In this document: one piece after another, positions 62,533-64,000 of the stretch
How the letters are laid out: each line of letters opens with the position of its first letter
Numbering within the stretch: position 1 is the first letter of the stretch
From: Nocardioides szechwanensis
Lineage (GTDB): Bacteria > Actinomycetota > Actinomycetes > Propionibacteriales > Nocardioidaceae
DNA length: 64,000 nt
Assembly (NCBI RefSeq): GCF_900103935.1
Contig: NZ_FNIC01000006.1
Span: forward strand, 186,001-250,000
Reading direction: 5' to 3'
Notes under the pieces: generated by a model
The model's input: the letters and a program-made list of their open reading frames with translations, nothing else
Told to the model about the DNA's origin: nothing
Databases searched by the model: none
Program-made: the position numbers and the translations under genes

Positions 62533-64000
62533 TCAGCCCCAGAACACCCGTTCAACCACGCCGCGAGCCAACCGCATCCGGCGCAGGTAGTCGTTGACCA
62601 TCTCGTCGGTCGCACCGGGCGGATAGCCCAGGATCCGCGCCACGGCTGCCCGCTCCCGGGGGTCGCGCGGCAGCTCGTCACCGGGCTTGCCCCGGGCCAG
62701 GGTGACGGCGTTGCGGACCCGGCTCACGGTCCGCCAGGCCTCGGCCAGCAGCGCCGCGTCCTCGAGCGAGACCAACCCGGCGTGGCCCGCGGCGTCGAGG
62801 GCGGCCAGGGTCTGCGGCGTACGCAGCTCCGGCACTCGGCCGGCATGGCGCATCTGGAGCAGCTGGACGGTCCACTCGATGTCGGCCAGGCCACCGCGGC
62901 CCAGCTTGAGGTGCAGCTGCGGGTCGGCGCCTCGCGGTAGCCGCTCCTTGTCGACGCGGGCCTTGATCCGGCGCACCTCGATGACGTCGTCGTCGGAGAG
63001 GCCGTCGGGCGGGAAGCGGAGCGGGTCGATCAGCTCGACGAAGCGCCGGCGCACGTCGGCGTCACCCACCACGGCGTCGGCCCGGAGCAACGCCTGCGCC
63101 TCCCACACCTTCGACCACTTCGCGTAGTAGGCCGCGTAGGACTCCAGCGTGCGCACGAGCGGGCCCTGCTTGCCCTCGGGCCGCAGGTCGGCGTCGACCT
63201 GGAGCGGCGGGTCGACGCCGGGCAGGGCGAGGAGGCGGCGGATGTCGTTGGCGACCGCCTGGGCGTACGACGTCGCCTGGTGCAGGTCGGCGCCCTCGAC
63301 AGGCTCGTGGACGAACAGCACGTCTGCGTCGCTGGAGTAGGACAGCTCGAAGCCGCCGTAGCGGCCCATGGCGATCACGGCGATCCGGGTGGGCGCCTCG
63401 TCGAGGGAGCGCTGGGCGCGTGCCGCGCGGCCAGCGACCTGGAGGGTCGCCTCCAGCGTGGCGTCGGTGAGCCGGGTCAGGCCCTTGCCGACCTCGGCGA
63501 CGTCGGTGGTACGCAGCGCGTCACCGGCAGCGATGCGGAACAGCTCGCGCCGGCGTACGGCGCGGATCGCGCGCACCGCCTTCTCCGGGTCGTCGTGCCG
63601 TCCGGCAGCGGACAGCATCTCCTCGACGATCGGCTCGGCCGCCAGCGGCGAGAGATCCTCCCCCAGCATCTGCACGCCCTGGGGCTCACGCTCCAGCAGG
63701 CTGGTCACGTAGCGCGAGGAGGAGAGCAGGTGGGCCAACCGCTCGGCGACCTGGCCCTCGTCGCGCAGGGTCTTGAGGTACCACGGGGTGCGGCCGAGGT
63801 TCTCGCTGATCCGGCGGAAGCCGAAGAGGCCGGCGTCGGGGTCCGGCCCCTCGGCGAACCACTGGAGCATCGCCGGCAGGAGCGCCCGCTGGATGGTCGC
63901 CGTGCGGGAGACCCCGTTGGTCAGGGCCTCGAGGTGGCGCAGCGCGGCCTGCGGGTCGGCGTAGCCGAGCGCGGCGAGCCGGGCCCCGGCGGCCTCCGAC
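62533..64000 (-). CDS. glnE: Glutamine synthetase adenylyltransferase GlnE, C-terminal part (cut by window edge)
   Basis: 489 codons from the C-terminal half lie in the window and the frame is open to the edge. It has LTNGVSRTATIQRALLPAMLQWFAEGPDPDAGLFGFRRISENLGRTPWYLKTLRDEG, the nucleotidyl-transfer motif MGRYGGFELSYSSDADVLFVHEP, QVDADLRPEGKQGPLVRTLESYAAYYAKWSKVWEAQALLRAD and the end domain KLGRGGLADIEWTVQLLQMRHA. The C-terminal half is the adenylylating domain that modifies the GlnA tyrosine. In mycobacteria glnE is next to glnA1; here about 19 kb lies between. Confidence 0.95.
   Translation of the reverse strand, partial: SEAAGARLAALGYADPQAALRHLEALTNGVSRTATIQRALLPAMLQWFAEGPDPDAGLFGFRRISENLGRTPWYLKTLRDEGQVAERLAHLLSSSRYVTSLLEREPQGVQMLGEDLSPLAAEPIVEEMLSAAGRHDDPEKAVRAIRAVRRRELFRIAAGDALRTTDVAEVGKGLTRLTDATLEATLQVAGRAARAQRSLDEAPTRIAVIAMGRYGGFELSYSSDADVLFVHEPVEGADLHQATSYAQAVANDIRRLLALPGVDPPLQVDADLRPEGKQGPLVRTLESYAAYYAKWSKVWEAQALLRADAVVGDADVRRRFVELIDPLRFPPDGLSDDDVIEVRRIKARVDKERLPRGADPQLHLKLGRGGLADIEWTVQLLQMRHAGRVPELRTPQTLAALDAAGHAGLVSLEDAALLAEAWRTVSRVRNAVTLARGKPGDELPRDPRERAAVARILGYPPGATDEMVNDYLRRMRLARGVVERVFWG

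Noticed and set aside
62225..62590. Possible small genes in the gap before glnE
   Set aside because: Several overlapping frames exist, none with a domain, signal or ribosome site; treated as non-coding.

Overview
The window is GC-rich, densely coded DNA from an actinobacterium. Evidence for this includes the GlnR-type operator before glnA, the DUF4191 gene next to lipA, and gene neighbourhoods that match the actinobacterial ftsK-RNase J-dapA-dfrA/thyA and gcvT-pepA-sucB-lipB-lipA-glnA-glnE regions. Protein content and style (SigE-like fusion, PH-RodZ fusion, frequent GTG/TTG starts, 4-bp ATGA/GTGA overlaps) point to Nocardioides or a near relative; this genus call is inference. No rRNA, tRNA, CRISPR, phage or IS element was recognised.

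Layout. 1-12.9 kb: the conserved block ftsK - rodZ-like - rimO (all minus) is split by about 8 kb that carries a universal stress protein, a complete tripartite tricarboxylate transporter (tctCBA), a divergent DcuS/DctS-type two-component system, and a secreted zinc metalloprotease. 13.1-16.2 kb: a large secreted M4-type metalloprotease. 16.3-27.5 kb: housekeeping genes (RNase J, dapA, an F420-type oxidoreductase, folA-thyA, a PhzF protein, a sigma-like/beta-propeller membrane protein, an adenylyltransferase, gcvT, pepA). 27.7-43.6 kb: lipoate metabolism and lipoate-dependent enzymes (lpd, sucB, lipB, lipA), interrupted by nrdAB with a cobalamin riboswitch and NrdR-like boxes, and by an ABC exporter with an ECF-type promoter; the block ends with glnA and its GlnR boxes.

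43.6-62.2 kb is an accessory stretch placed between glnA and glnE, which are neighbours in mycobacteria. It holds a GNAT enzyme, a frameshifted TetR gene, an OmpR-type two-component system divergent from a five-gene MacAB-like export operon with two small Gly/Pro/Met-rich exported proteins, an RR-HK-HK-RR signalling operon without any DNA-binding output, a nitronate monooxygenase-like gene behind a KstR-type operator, a methyltransferase/XRE-cupin divergent pair, acylphosphatase, a DUF2510 protein, an OmpR regulator convergent with a His-less Hpt-like protein, and an SGNH-fold protein lacking its catalytic residues. The window closes inside glnE.

Functional links: LipB and LipA make the lipoyl groups that SucB carries and Lpd reoxidises; GcvT is another lipoate-system enzyme. 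GlnE is expected to adenylylate the GlnA encoded here. FolA and ThyA form a coupled folate/dTMP pair. NrdAB is probably shut off by B12, which implies a B12-dependent class II reductase elsewhere in the genome. The most system-like novelty candidates are the MacAB operon with its paired 11-bp repeats and the twin-kinase operon.
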